Origin: Spirosoma oryzae
GTDB taxonomy: Bacteria > Bacteroidota > Bacteroidia > Cytophagales > Spirosomataceae
Assembly (NCBI RefSeq): GCF_003002825.1
Contig: NZ_PVTE01000030.1
Coordinates: forward strand, 1 to 64,000
Length of the DNA: 64,000 nucleotides
Reading direction: 5' to 3'
Shown here: piece after piece, positions 1 through 9,023 of the stretch
Layout: each line of letters opens with the position of its first letter
Numbering within the stretch: the first letter of the stretch is position 1
Position numbers and translations under genes: made by a program
The notes under the pieces: generated by a model
The model's database searches: none
What the model saw: only the letters and a program-made list of their open reading frames with translations
Told to the model about the DNA's origin: nothing

Positions 1-1930
1 TGGGCAACGGTCGCGTTACCACCATTGCCCAGTGTGGCGGGCTGACCATTGACCACATCGTTAGCGGCTACGTTAGCCACTGGCGTGCCACCCGTACCTG
101 CACTAGCGGTGCCTGCGTCAGGGTTGGCTACCGAAGACGCGGTAACTGTCAGACTAACGATGGCGGTGGTACACGTCACCGGGGTGAGCTTGTCGCAGAG
201 CTGGTAGGCCAGCGTGTAGGAGCCAGGGGCGGTACCAGCAGCGACGGACACGCTGCCCGTGGCGGGGTTGAGACTGATGCCGGTGGGGTAGGTGCCCACC
301 TGAGCAACGGTCGCATTGCCGTTGGTACCCAGGGTAGCGGGTTGTCCGTTGACTACATCGTTAGCGGCTACGTTAGCGACTGGTGTACCACCCGTGCCCG
401 CACTAGCGGTACCTGCGTCAGGCGATGCCGTGACAGCCGGGGTGACGGTGAAGCTGACCACGCCGGTGGTGCAAGTCACTGGGGTGAGCTTGTCGCAGAG
501 CTGGTAGGCCAGCGTGTAGGAGCCAGGGGCGGTACCAGCAGCGACGGACACGCTGCCCGTGTTGGGGTTGAGACTGATGCCGGTGGGGTAGGTGCCCACC
601 TGAGCAACGGTCGCATTGCCGTTGGTACCCAGGGTAGCGGGTTGTCCGTTGACTACATCGTTAGCGGCTACGTTAGCGACTGGTGTACCACCCGTGCCCG
701 CACTAGCGGTACCTGCGTCAGGCGATGCCGTGACAGCCGGGGTGACGGTGAAGCTGACCACGCCGGTGGTGCAAGTCACTGGGGTGAGCTTGTCGCAGAG
801 CTGGTAGGCCAGCGTGTAGGAGCCAGGGGCGGTACCAGCAGCGACGGACACGCTGCCCGTGGCGGGGTTGAGACTGATGCCGGTGGGGTAGGTACCCACC
901 TGGGCAACGGTCGCGTTACCACCATTGCCCAGTGTGGCGGGCTGACCATTGACTACATCGTTAGCGGCTACGTTAGCCACTGGCGTGCCACCCGTGCCCG
1001 CACTAGCGGTACCCGCGTCGGGCGATGCCGTGACGGCCGGGGTGACGGTGAAGCTGACCACGCCGGTGGTGCAGGTCACCGGGGTGAGCTTGTCACAGAG
1101 CTGGTAGGCGACGGTATAGCTGCCCGGCGGTGTGCCAGCGGCTACGGACACACTACCCGTGGCGGGGTTGAGACTGATGCCGGTGGGGTAGGTGCCCACC
1201 TGGGCAACGGTCGCGTTACCACCATTGCCCAGTGTGGCGGGCTGACCATTGACTACATCGTTAGCGGCTACGTTAGCCACTGGCGTGCCACCCGTGCCCG
1301 CACTAGCGGTACCCGCGTCGGGCGATGCCGTGACGGCCGGGGTGACGGTGAAGCTGACCACGCCGGTGGTGCAGGTCACCGGGGTGAGCTTGTCACAGAG
1401 CTGGTAGGCGACGGTATAGCTGCCCGGCGGTGTACCAGCGGCTACGGACACGCTGCCCGTGGCGGGGTTGAGACTGATACCGGTGGGGTAGTTGCCTACC
1501 TGCGCGACCGTGGCGTTGCCGTTGGTACCTAGGGTAGCGGGTTGGCCATTGACCACATCGTTAGCCGTGACGTTGGCTACTGGTGTGCCACCGGTGCCTG
1601 CGCTAACAGTGCCTGCGTCAGGGTTGGCTACCGAGGAAGCGGTGACGGTGAGGCTAACGACGGCCGTGGAGCAGGTCGGTGTGCTGAGCCGATCGCAGAG
1701 TTGATAAGCGACGGTGTAGCTGCCCGGTGCCGTGCCTGCCGCGATGAGGAGCGAGCCATTCGCGGGGTTGAGACTGATGCCCGGGGGGTAGGTGCCCACC
1801 TGAGCGACGGTAGCGTTACCACCATTGCCCAGGGTAGCGGGTTGTCCGTTGACCACATCGTTGGCGGCTACGTTAGCCACTGGCGTACCACCCGTGCCCG
1901 CACTAGCGGTGCCCGCGTCGGGCGATGCCG
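1..1930. repeat. Tandem 300-bp coding repeats (about 6.4 units)
   Basis: Units begin at 1, 301, 601, 901, 1201, 1501 and 1801 with an exact 300-bp period, 100 codons, so they keep frame in the adhesin. Units 301-600 and 601-900 differ at only three bases (562, 563 and 593). The 901 and 1201 units are also nearly identical, while the 1501 and 1801 units are more diverged. The match fades after about 1930. Near-identity of neighbours points to recent unequal crossing-over or gene conversion. The array continues beyond the left edge. Confidence 0.95.
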
Positions 1931-4900
1931 TTACTACAGACGTGAAGGGAACGCTAATCGAACCGGTAGCCGTACTCTCCTGCCGTGCATTGTCGATGGC
2001 ACGGAAGGGAATGCTTACTGTCACTGGTCCGTCGATAGGGTCGATGAGTACGGTACTACCCGTCAGGGCGGTTACTCCGCCAGCAGGGAAGGAGGTAGAT
2101 GTATAAGCCGTAGTGCCGATCGTCAGCGAAGCGACATTCGTTGGGAATGTGGTGAATCGAATTGCCGTGACGGAGCCATCAGCATCCGTACCGGTGAAGC
2201 TCGCGGGTGGTACACTGATCGCGTTGGTACCGCCGGGGTTGGCTTGTGCCGTCAGCGCAGCTGACGTTGGTACGGGAAGCTGATCGAGACCGAAGTTTAC
2301 ACTGGTCGAACTGGCCGTTGTCACGGTTACGGGGGTGATACCATTGGGCGTACCATCACCAGCCGGAGTCGTACCTTCGCCGGTAAACGTCCAGCCGGTA
2401 GGTACGCTTACCGCTGGTGCCGGGTTACCGGCAGCCACGGCGGAGGTGCTGAGTTGAACGCTGTAGGTACCGGCTGCGACACCGGTAAAGCTATATACAC
2501 CGGTTGCTGGTACCGCCTGAGACGCAACCACGTTGCCGGAGCCATTCACCAGATTGACGAACAGGCCACCTGCATTGGTACCTGTGCCATTGATTGTGTT
2601 ATCGGTTAGCCCATTGCCGTCGTTGAGTACCGTACCCGATACGACCAGCCCCGTAAACGGTACGGATATACTACCGGTGGTGGCGGTAGTACTTTCTACC
2701 CCCGCATTGTCGATAACCCGGAACGGAATCGCTACAGTTACGTTCCCATCGACTGGGTCAACGCTTACGGCTGTTCCAGTGGTGGCTGTTACGCCACCAG
2801 CGGGGAAGACGACAGCTCCTACTGGAATACCAACGCCGAGGCTAAGTACATAAACAGTATTGCCTATCGTGATGCTATTGGCATTCGTCGGGAAAGCCGT
2901 GTAGCGAATGGCTGCGACAGTGCCATCAGCGTCGGTACCCGTGAAGCTGGCCGGGGGAATGGTCACGCTGGTGAGTCCACCGGGATTAACCTGAGAAACC
3001 AGCGTGGCCGATGTCGGAACCGGTAGTTGGTTCAGGCCGAAATTGACTGCCGTCTGACTGGCGGTGTTGGTCAGGGTAACGGGTGTAATACCGTCTGGCG
3101 TTCCATCGCTCGTTGTGCCGATACCTTCACCTGTGGTCGTGTAGCCCGTGGGTACCGATACGGCGGGGGGCGTGGAGCCGACTACTGCCGAGGTGGTACT
3201 CAGACGCACTGAATACGTCCCGGCACTCAGACCGGTGAAGCTGTAAACGCCGTTGCTACTGACTGGTACGCTGGCCAGTACAGAGGTCGAAGCTGCATTG
3301 GTCAGGATGGCAAAAAGACCGCCGGCAGTGTACGCCGTGCCATTGATCTGGCTATCCGTTAAGCCGTTTCCATCGTTGTAAACTGTACCAGAGATTACTG
3401 GTGTGACTGCGAAAGTGGCGATGGCCGTCGTACAGTTGACGGGGGTAAGCTTGTCGCAGAGCTGGTAAGTAACCGTATATGAACCCGGGGCCGTGCCTGC
3501 CGCTACCGACAGCGAGCCCGTGTTGGGATCAAGCGTGACGCCGGTGGGGTAAGTACCTACCTGAGCCACCGTGGCGTTGCCGCCATTGCCCAGGGTGGCG
3601 GACTGACCGTTGACCAGGTCGTTGGCCGCAACGTTGGCTACGACCGTGCTGCTGATGGCCGAGCTGACGGTGAGGCCCGCATCGGGGCTGGCGCAGGGGA
3701 CGATCACCACCACCACGGGCGATGCCTTGGTGAAGCAGGTGCCGTCGTAGAAGGCCGCGTAATAAGTGCCCGAGCGCAGGGCGGAGACGTCGGTAATGCG
3801 GTTTGCTGCGGTGGCCGTGGCGCTGGAATGCCAAGTCAGGGTGGTCGACGCGGGCTGGTTGGAGACGGTAATTGTCGCCAGACTGACGCTGGTGGCGGGG
3901 CAGGTCGAGGTAACGGCGGTGGTGCTGAGGACGGGCTGGATAACCTCGAAGAACTGGATGTCGTCCAGGGCATAATCGTTGCCTCTACCTGCGGGGGCAT
4001 TGCTGACCAGTTCGAAGCGGACCGAGTTGGTGCTGGCTGTAAAGCTCATCGACTGGGGTAACCAGGTCAGTGTCGTTGCTGGGGCAATGTCACCGGTCGA
4101 GACCGATGCCAGCACGTTGTTGTTGGCATCGCTGACACGTAGGATCAGGTTTGGTTTGATTTCGCCGGTGCCCAGCACGGCCTCGTTGAAGATGTTGGCG
4201 ACGTAGGTACGCAGCGAGTAGAAGCGGCCGATGACCAGGCCCGAGACGGGTTCAGAGTAAGCGACCTGGTTCGGGTTCGACCCATTGATAACCAGCATGC
4301 GTCCATTGGGGTTGCCTGTATGGTCGGGACCGTGTAACCATACGTTAGCCGTTGCGAAATCGTCAGCCTGGTCAGGATTGTTAACGATAGCGTAGGAGCC
4401 ATCATTGGTCGGGTCGGTATTGGAGTAATTGTAATTCGTAACGCCGGCAGGGAGGGGTAGGCCAAAGCCAGTTCCGGCCCCGAAGTCTTCGTTGAAGAAA
4501 AGCACCTGCGAGTTACAGAAATCGGTTACCAGCAGGAAAGGAACCCCCAGCGTTGCCGTAGTCGTGCTTTCGATTCCGGCATTGTCAATAACGTGAAAAG
4601 GAATACCCGCCGTTACTTTTCCGTCGTTAGGGTCAATGCGTACAGCCGTACCTGGCGCTACCGTAACACCATTAGCCGGAAAGGTGCTTGACGTATACGC
4701 TGTCGTACCAATCGTCAGTGACGTAACGTTTGTTGGAAAGGCCGTGTACCGAATGGCAGAAATCGTCCCGTCGGCGTCGGTCCCGGTAAAGCTACTGGGG
4801 GGAATACTGAAAGCAAGAGAACCGCCGGAGTTGGCCTGAGCTGACAGGGTCAGGCTTGTTGGAACCGGTAGCTGGTTCAGACCGAAATTGATGGCTGTCT

Positions 4901-6911
4901 GGCTGGTAGTGCCCGTTAGCGTGACGGGGGTGATACCGTTTGGTGTTCCGTCACTTGTGGTACCAGTACCTTCACCCGTAAAGGTGTAGCCTGTTGGGGC
5001 CGACGCTGTGGGGGGCGTGGTGCCGACTACGGCTGAGGTGGTACTCAATCGCACCGAGTACGTTCCTGCATTTACGACGGTGAAGCTGTAACTCCCGCCA
5101 GTGCTCACAGGTGCATTGGCCAGTACGGAGGTCGAAGCTGCGTTGGTCAGGATGGCAAAAAGACCGCCGGCAGTGTACGCCGTGCCATTGATCTGGCTAT
5201 CCGTCAAGCCGTTAGCGTCGTTATAAACCGAACCTGCTATGGTTAATGACGTTACGCTGAAGGTGGCCGTGGCCGTCGTACAGTTGACGGGGGTAAGCTT
5301 GTCGCAGAGTTGATACGTGACCGTGTAGCTACCCGGTGCCGTGCCTGCCGCCACCGACAACGAGCCCGTGTTGGGATCAAGCGTGACGCCGGTGGGGTAA
5401 GTACCTACCTGAGCCACCGTGGCGTTGCCGCCATTGCCCAGGGTGGCGGACTGACCGTTGACCAGGTCGTTGGCCGCAACGTTGGCTACGACCGTGCTGC
5501 TGACGGCCGAGCTGACGGTGAGGCCCGCATCAGAGCTGGCGCAGGGAACAATCACCACCACCACGGGCGATGCCTTGGTGAAGCAGGTGCCGTCGTAGAA
5601 GGCCGCGTAATAAGTGCCCGAGCGCAGGGCGGAGACGTCGGTAATGCGGTTTGCTGCGGTGGCCGTGGCGCTGGAATGCCAGGTCAGGGTGGTCGACGCG
5701 GGCTGGTTGGAGACGGTGATTGCCGCTAGACTAACGCTGGTGGCGGGGCAGGCCGAGGTAACGGCGGTGGTGCTGAGGACGGGCTGGATAACCTCGAAGA
5801 ACTGGATATCGTCCAGGGCGAAATCATTACCATTTCCTGCGGGCGCATTACTGACCAGTTCAAACTTGACCGAGTTGGTGCTGGCTGTAAAACTCATCGA
5901 CTGGGGTAACCAGGTCAGTGTGCTTGGCGCCGGGATATTGCCGGTCGAGACCGATGCCAGCACGTTGTTGTTGGCATCGCTGACACGCAGGATCAGGTTT
6001 GGTTTGATTTCGCCGGTGCCCAGCACGGCCTCGTTGAAGATGTTGGCGATGTAGGTACGCAGCGAGTAGAAGCGGCCGATGACCAGGCCCGAGACAGGTT
6101 GCGTATAAGCGATCTGGTTCGGGTTCGACCCGTTGATAACCAGCATGCGTCCATTAGGGTTGCCTGTATGGTCGGGGCCATGTAGCCATACATTGTTAAC
6201 GCCACCAAAATCGTCGCCCTGGTCGGGGTTATTGACAATGCCGTATTGCCCGTCGTTAATCGGATCAGTGCTCCGATATGTGTAGCCAGGTACGACCGAC
6301 GTTGAGAGGGGTGGCCCATAACCGGTTCCGGCCCCGAAGTCTTCGTTGAAGAAAAGCACCTGCGAGTTACAGAAATCGGTTACGACCAGAAAGGGTACAC
6401 CCAGTGTGGCCGTGACCGTGCTTTCATCGGAGGTATTATCGATGACATGGAATGGGAAGTTTACCGTCACCGTTCCGTCGACAGGGTCTATTCGCACCGT
6501 TGTACCTACTACAGCCGACACGCCACCGGATGGGAAACTGGTCGCGGTGTAGGGCGTAGTGCCAATGGTCAGTGAAGTGACATTGCTTGGGAAAGCAGTA
6601 TACCGAATGGCGTTGACGGTGCCATCCGCGTCGGTACCCGTAAAGCTATTGGGAGGAACCGTAACGGCTTTTGTTCCGCCCGGATTCGGTTGTCCACTGA
6701 TTGTCAGGCTGGTGGGTACGGGCAACTGACTGGCGAGCCGATTGGTAACTTCGGTATTAACCCTGCTGGGAGTCAGCTTTGCGTTTCGACAGAACGATTG
6801 GGTCGCTGTAAACAGACTTAACAATAAAAAAGCAAACAAGCATACTAACCTTGATAATCGAGGGCGAAACTGTTTGCTTTTGATGTGTGAAGATGTGTAG
6901 AGTGTAGTCAC
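1..6911 (-). CDS. Giant secreted repeat adhesin, 5' part (C-terminus beyond left edge)
   Basis: One minus-strand frame appears open from a GTG at 6911 to the window edge, at least 2303 codons; I translated both ends and most module types. An in-frame TAG lies just upstream of the GTG. Residues about 20-42 form a signal peptide (SRLVCLFAFLLLSLFTATQS). Then come modules with SFTGTDADGTV, and two copies of a jellyroll-like block starting FFNEDFGAGTGYG (near residues 190 and 805). SdrD_B-like units (VYNDGNGLTDSQING) follow, and from about residue 1600 on, 100-residue Ig-like repeats (PTGISLNPATGSVSVAAGT, YQLCDKLTPVTC). Proteins of this build in Bacteroidota are cell-surface adhesins exported by the T9SS; the C-terminal sorting domain that would prove this is not in view. 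Function as an adhesin is inferred from architecture only. Plus-strand ORFs across the repeats are antisense shadows. Confidence 0.85.
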   Translation of the reverse strand, partial: MTTLYTSSHIKSKQFRPRLSRLVCLFAFLLLSLFTATQSFCRNAKLTPSRVNTEVTNRLASQLPVPTSLTISGQPNPGGTKAVTVPPNSFTGTDADGTVNAIRYTAFPSNVTSLTIGTTPYTATSFPSGGVSAVVGTTVRIDPVDGTVTVNFPFHVIDNTSDESTVTATLGVPFLVVTDFCNSQVLFFNEDFGAGTGYGPPLSTSVVPGYTYRSTDPINDGQYGIVNNPDQGDDFGGVNNVWLHGPDHTGNPNGRMLVINGSNPNQIAYTQPVSGLVIGRFYSLRTYIANIFNEAVLGTGEIKPNLILRVSDANNNVLASVSTGNIPAPSTLTWLPQSMSFTASTNSVKFELVSNAPAGNGNDFALDDIQFFEVIQPVLSTTAVTSACPATSVSLAAITVSNQPASTTLTWHSSATATAANRITDVSALRSGTYYAAFYDGTCFTKASPVVVVIVPCASSDAGLTVSSAVSSTVVANVAANDLVNGQSATLGNGGNATVAQVGTYPTGVTLDPNTGSLSVAAGTAPGSYTVTYQLCDKLTPVNCTTATATFSVTSLTIAGSVYNDANGLTDSQINGTAYTAGGLFAILTNAASTSVLANAPVSTGGSYSFTVVNAGTYSVRLSTTSAVVGTTPPTASAPTGYTFTGEGTGTTSDGTPNGITPVTLTGTTSQTAINFGLNQLPVPTSLTLSAQANSGGSLAFSIPPSSFTGTDADGTISAIRYTAFPTNVTSLTIGTTAYTSSTFPANGVTVAPGTAVRIDPNDGKVTAGIPFHVIDNAGIESTTTATLGVPFLLVTDFCNSQVLFFNEDFGAGTGFGLPLPAGVTNYNYSNTDPTNDGSYAIVNNPDQADDFATANVWLHGPDHTGNPNGRMLVINGSNPNQVAYSEPVSGLVIGRFYSLRTYVANIFNEAVLGTGEIKPNLILRVSDANNNVLASVSTGDIAPATTLTWLPQSMSFTASTNSVRFELVSNAPAGRGNDYALDDIQFFEVIQPVLSTTAVTSTCPATSVSLATITVSNQPASTTLTWHSSATATAANRITDVSALRSGTYYAAFYDGTCFTKASPVVVVIVPCASPDAGLTVSSAISSTVVANVAANDLVNGQSATLGNGGNATVAQVGTYPTGVTLDPNTGSLSVAAGTAPGSYTVTYQLCDKLTPVNCTTAIATFAVTPVISGTVYNDGNGLTDSQINGTAYTAGGLFAILTNAASTSVLASVPVSSNGVYSFTGLSAGTYSVRLSTTSAVVGSTPPAVSVPTGYTTTGEGIGTTSDGTPDGITPVTLTNTASQTAVNFGLNQLPVPTSATLVSQVNPGGLTSVTIPPASFTGTDADGTVAAIRYTAFPTNANSITIGNTVYVLSLGVGIPVGAVVFPAGGVTATTGTAVSVDPVDGNVTVAIPFRVIDNAGVESTTATTGSISVPFTGLVVSGTVLNDGNGLTDNTINGTGTNAGGLFVNLVNGSGNVVASQAVPATGVYSFTGVAAGTYSVQLSTSAVAAGNPAPAVSVPTGWTFTGEGTTPAGDGTPNGITPVTVTTASSTSVNFGLDQLPVPTSAALTAQANPGGTNAISVPPASFTGTDADGSVTAIRFTTFPTNVASLTIGTTAYTSTSFPAGGVTALTGSTVLIDPIDGPVTVSIPFRAIDNARQESTATGSISVPFTSVVTASPDAGTASAGTGGTPVANVAANDVVNGQPATLGNGGNATVAQVGTYPPGISLNPANGSLLIAAGTAPGSYTVAYQLCDRLSTPTCSTAVVSLTVTASSVANPDAGTVSAGTGGTPVANVTANDVVNGQPATLGTNGNATVAQVGNYPTGISLNPATGSVSVAAGTPPGSYTVAYQLCDKLTPVTCTTGVVSFTVTPAVTASPDAGTASAGTGGTPVANVAANDVVNGQPATLGNGGNATVAQVGTYPTGISLNPATGSVSVAAGTPPGSYTVAYQLCDKLTPVTCTTGVVSFTVTPAVTASPDAGTASAGTGGTPVANVAANDVVNGQPATLGNGGNATVAQVGTYPTGISLNPATGSVSVAAGTAPGSYTLAYQLCDKLTPVTCTTGVVSFTVTPAVTASPDAGTASAGTGGTPVANVAANDVVNGQPATLGTNGNATVAQVGTYPTGISLNPNTGSVSVAAGTAPGSYTLAYQLCDKLTPVTCTTGVVSFTVTPAVTASPDAGTASAGTGGTPVANVAANDVVNGQPATLGTNGNATVAQVGTYPTGISLNPATGSVSVAAGTAPGSYTLAYQLCDKLTPVTCTTAIVSLTVTASSVANPDAGTASAGTGGTPVANVAANDVVNGQPATLGNGGNATVA
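3400..4240. repeat. Long direct repeat, copy A (partner at 5248-6088)
   Basis: About 840 bp matches 5248-6088 at a constant offset of 1848 bp (616 codons), checked at 3543/5391, 3913/5761 and 4211/6059. Similarity continues to about 4520 after a 6-bp shift. In the protein this duplicates an Ig-like repeat plus the adjoining FFNEDFGAG jellyroll-like block. The in-frame spacing shows duplication of a multi-domain cassette inside the adhesin gene. Confidence 0.9.
5248..6088. repeat. Long direct repeat, copy B (partner at 3400-4240)
   Basis: Second copy of the 616-codon-spaced cassette in the adhesin gene. It differs from copy A by scattered substitutions and, further on, by a 6-bp indel near 6300. 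The 3400 side also carries a diverged version of the Ig-like unit that makes up the 300-bp array. Confidence 0.9.
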
Positions 6912-7147
6912 GTTCTAATCGTTACGAAAAGTAGGCGGTTTTGCCAGCTGCGGAGTAGTACTTGTTCAGTAAAGAGTACATGTGTAAGCAAAAAAGTAAC
7001 TATACACGCAAAAAGCTTAACTAGCCGAAAAGCAAAATCTGAGCCAGTTTCTGGTTATACCTATGTAGTAATGAGTGTAAAGCACTACTGCAAACAGAAA
7101 TTCGTTACCAGGCTGGCAATCGCCGGATTGCGGTTTATTTTTACGGC
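6912..7147. other. Divergent intergenic region, adhesin / aroB
   Basis: These 236 bp separate the minus-strand adhesin start from the plus-strand aroB start and must hold both promoters. The part from 6960 to 7040 is AT-rich. I found no clear TTTG / TANNTTTG promoter pair on either strand and no ORF worth reporting. Confidence 0.5.
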
Positions 7148-8188
7148 ATGTCTTTAGTATCGATCGCTTCGCTGGCGGAAAGCCTGCCAACTTTCCTAGA
7201 ATCCGCTGATTATTCAGCCATTACGCTCATCGCCGATAATCACACGTACCGGCACTGCTACCCACTGCTGAAACCGCTGCTGCCGAAGCATACGGTCATT
7301 CGCATCAAAGCGGGGGAGGAGCAAAAGAATCTGACCACCTGCGAGCAAATCTGGCACGCCCTAACCCGTGCCAATACCGATCGGCACGCCCTGGTGCTCA
7401 ACCTGGGGGGGGGCGTTATCGGCGATATGGGTGGGTTCTGCGCGGCTACCTACAAGCGGGGGATCGCGTTTGCGCAATTACCAACTACCCTGCTGGCGCA
7501 GGTCGATGCCAGCGTAGGGGGTAAGCTTGGTATTGACTTTCAGGGGCTTAAAAATCATATCGGCGTTTTTCAATTACCCGATGCCGTACTGATCGATCCT
7601 GCCTTTCTGAAAACGTTGCCCGAACGCGAACTGCGCTCAGGCTTCGCCGAAATCATAAAACATTGTTTGATCGCCGATGCGTCGATGTGGGATACCGTCC
7701 GGGTGCGGGATCTTGACGAACAGAACTGGCCGGCGCTGATTAAGCACTCGGTTGCTGTGAAGGAGAAAATCGTAACGGAAGACCCGCGCGAGAAAAACGT
7801 CCGCAAAACGCTCAACTTCGGTCATACGCTAGGGCATGCCGTCGAAACGTACTTCCTGAACGGTACCGATAAACGCGGGCGGCTGCTGCACGGCGAAGCA
7901 ATTGCCGTCGGGATGATAACGGAAGCATACATCGCCTGCCAGAAAAAAATGATTGACGAGTCACTGCTGAGTCAAATCGAAGAATACCTGTTCGCCGTAT
8001 ATGGACAGGTACGCATACTACCTGCCGACATCGAACCGATCCTGACGCTGACCTTACAGGACAAGAAAAATCGGGGCAATCAGGTACGGATGGCGCTGCT
8101 CGATGGGCCGGGGCACTGTGCGTATGACGTACCGGTGACGGCGACTGACATGCGCCGGGCGATTGCGTTTTATACCGGGGTCGAATAA
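7148..8188 (+). CDS. aroB: 3-dehydroquinate synthase
   Basis: Converts DAHP to 3-dehydroquinate, the second step of the shikimate pathway for aromatic amino acids, in the cytoplasm with NAD+ and a divalent metal. The 346-residue length fits the family. The nucleotide-binding GGGVIGDMGGF (residues 87-97), PTTLLAQVDASVGGK, the metal-binding region FAEIIKHC and NFGHTLGHAVE are all present. The ATG at 7148 is the first in-frame start. The gene stands alone, divergent from the adhesin. Confidence 0.96.
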   Translation: MSLVSIASLAESLPTFLESADYSAITLIADNHTYRHCYPLLKPLLPKHTVIRIKAGEEQKNLTTCEQIWHALTRANTDRHALVLNLGGGVIGDMGGFCAATYKRGIAFAQLPTTLLAQVDASVGGKLGIDFQGLKNHIGVFQLPDAVLIDPAFLKTLPERELRSGFAEIIKHCLIADASMWDTVRVRDLDEQNWPALIKHSVAVKEKIVTEDPREKNVRKTLNFGHTLGHAVETYFLNGTDKRGRLLHGEAIAVGMITEAYIACQKKMIDESLLSQIEEYLFAVYGQVRILPADIEPILTLTLQDKKNRGNQVRMALLDGPGHCAYDVPVTATDMRRAIAFYTGVE

Positions 8189-8372
8189 CCGGTCAGGACC
8201 GTTAAATCAACAGAAAACACGGGCGTATTCAGTCCGTGTTGACGTATAGTAGAAATAAAAATCCATTCGGTTGTTTGTCAAACATTTACCGGTATTTTTG
8301 AATTAAGTCAGTATTGTTTTTTAGTACGCGTAACCCAAAGAATGATTGATTAAAACCTTTACAGCACTTAGT

Positions 8373-8906
8373 ATGAAAGCCTGCGTTGGATTTTTGTTTA
8401 TGCTAGCCGTTGTGGCCGTGACCAGTTGTTCGCCAAGCCGCTTATTTGTTGAACACGATTACAGCTACGAGGGTCATTTTAAAAACTACGAATCGTTTAA
8501 TTTCCTGGAGTGCGAATTTGTCGATTCAACGCTACTTTGCTCCGACATACAGGACGCCATCCGCCATCAGATGGAAGCGCGCGGCTACCGCGTCAGCAAC
8601 CGGAGTCCGAACCTGCTGATTTCCTACAATATCTTCCGGTCCGATCTGCGGTTTCGCGGCTATCAGCAGCCAGTCATCAAGGATTGGGTCGTACGTGAAG
8701 ACGATGATGCAACCTACAAACGCATCGACTACAATCTCGATGAGGGCACGCTGATGATCTCGCTGATCGACGCAGAATCATATCAGGTAATCTGGAAAGG
8801 CTATGCGTCGAAGATGATGCGCAATCAGAATTTCAAGAACAACTACTTTAAAGGTATCGTCCGCTCGATCTTCGATCAGTACCCACTGATGGCGACGGTG
8901 AAATAG
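8373..8906 (+). CDS. DUF4136-like lipoprotein
   Basis: The 177-residue product starts MKACVGFLFMLAVVAVTSC, a lipoprotein signal peptide with a VTSC lipobox, so it is probably anchored in the outer or inner membrane. The body (YEGHFKNYESFNFLE near the start, LISLIDAESYQVIWKGYASKM later) has the layout of DUF4136 lipoproteins, whose role is unknown. A TTG nine codons upstream is a possible start, but the ATG gives the better signal peptide. The family call rests on pattern memory. Confidence 0.75.
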   Translation: MKACVGFLFMLAVVAVTSCSPSRLFVEHDYSYEGHFKNYESFNFLECEFVDSTLLCSDIQDAIRHQMEARGYRVSNRSPNLLISYNIFRSDLRFRGYQQPVIKDWVVREDDDATYKRIDYNLDEGTLMISLIDAESYQVIWKGYASKMMRNQNFKNNYFKGIVRSIFDQYPLMATVK

Positions 8907-8907
8907 G

Positions 8908-8937
8908 TTGTCCGTTTACGGTTTTCGGTTTACAGTT
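8908..8937. repeat. Single arm of the CGGTTTACGGT repeat family
   Basis: The stretch cgtttacggttttcggttta directly after the lipoprotein stop uses the same words as the paired arms at 20430-20584, 21419-21526 and 27612-27724. Here no second inverted arm is seen, so it looks like a half or decayed element. It runs straight into a terminator hairpin. Confidence 0.5.
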
Positions 8938-8973
8938 GAAACGCCCGAAGTCTCGCAAGATTTCGGGCGTTTC
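8938..8973. terminator. Bidirectional terminator hairpin
   Basis: Perfect 12-bp stem gaaacgcccgaa / ttcgggcgtttc around a 12-nt loop, between the convergent lipoprotein gene and gldA-like gene. There is no long T-run beyond the stem on the plus strand. Confidence 0.65.
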
Positions 8974-8981
8974 TATGCTGT

Positions 8982-9023
8982 ATAGCCTGGACCGGTCCGC
9001 GCCACGGTGGCCGATCCAGGCTA
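8982..9023. repeat. GTAGCCTGGA-type inverted repeat
   Basis: The ends tagcctgga and tccaggcta are perfect inverted copies enclosing about 24 bp of GC-rich sequence. The stop codon (TAG) of the gldA-like gene is the outer end of the repeat. Related elements lie at 59716-59818 and, in part, at 38632-38670. Confidence 0.7.

Noticed and set aside
342-1532. 396-codon plus-strand ORF and similar ORFs across the repeats
   Set aside because: They are antisense to the adhesin and arise because the 300-bp period keeps every frame open; the minus-strand frame has a signal peptide and recognisable domains.
1-2100. CRISPR array, because of regular repeats
   Set aside because: The period is 300 bp, repeats are coding and without spacers; no cas genes.
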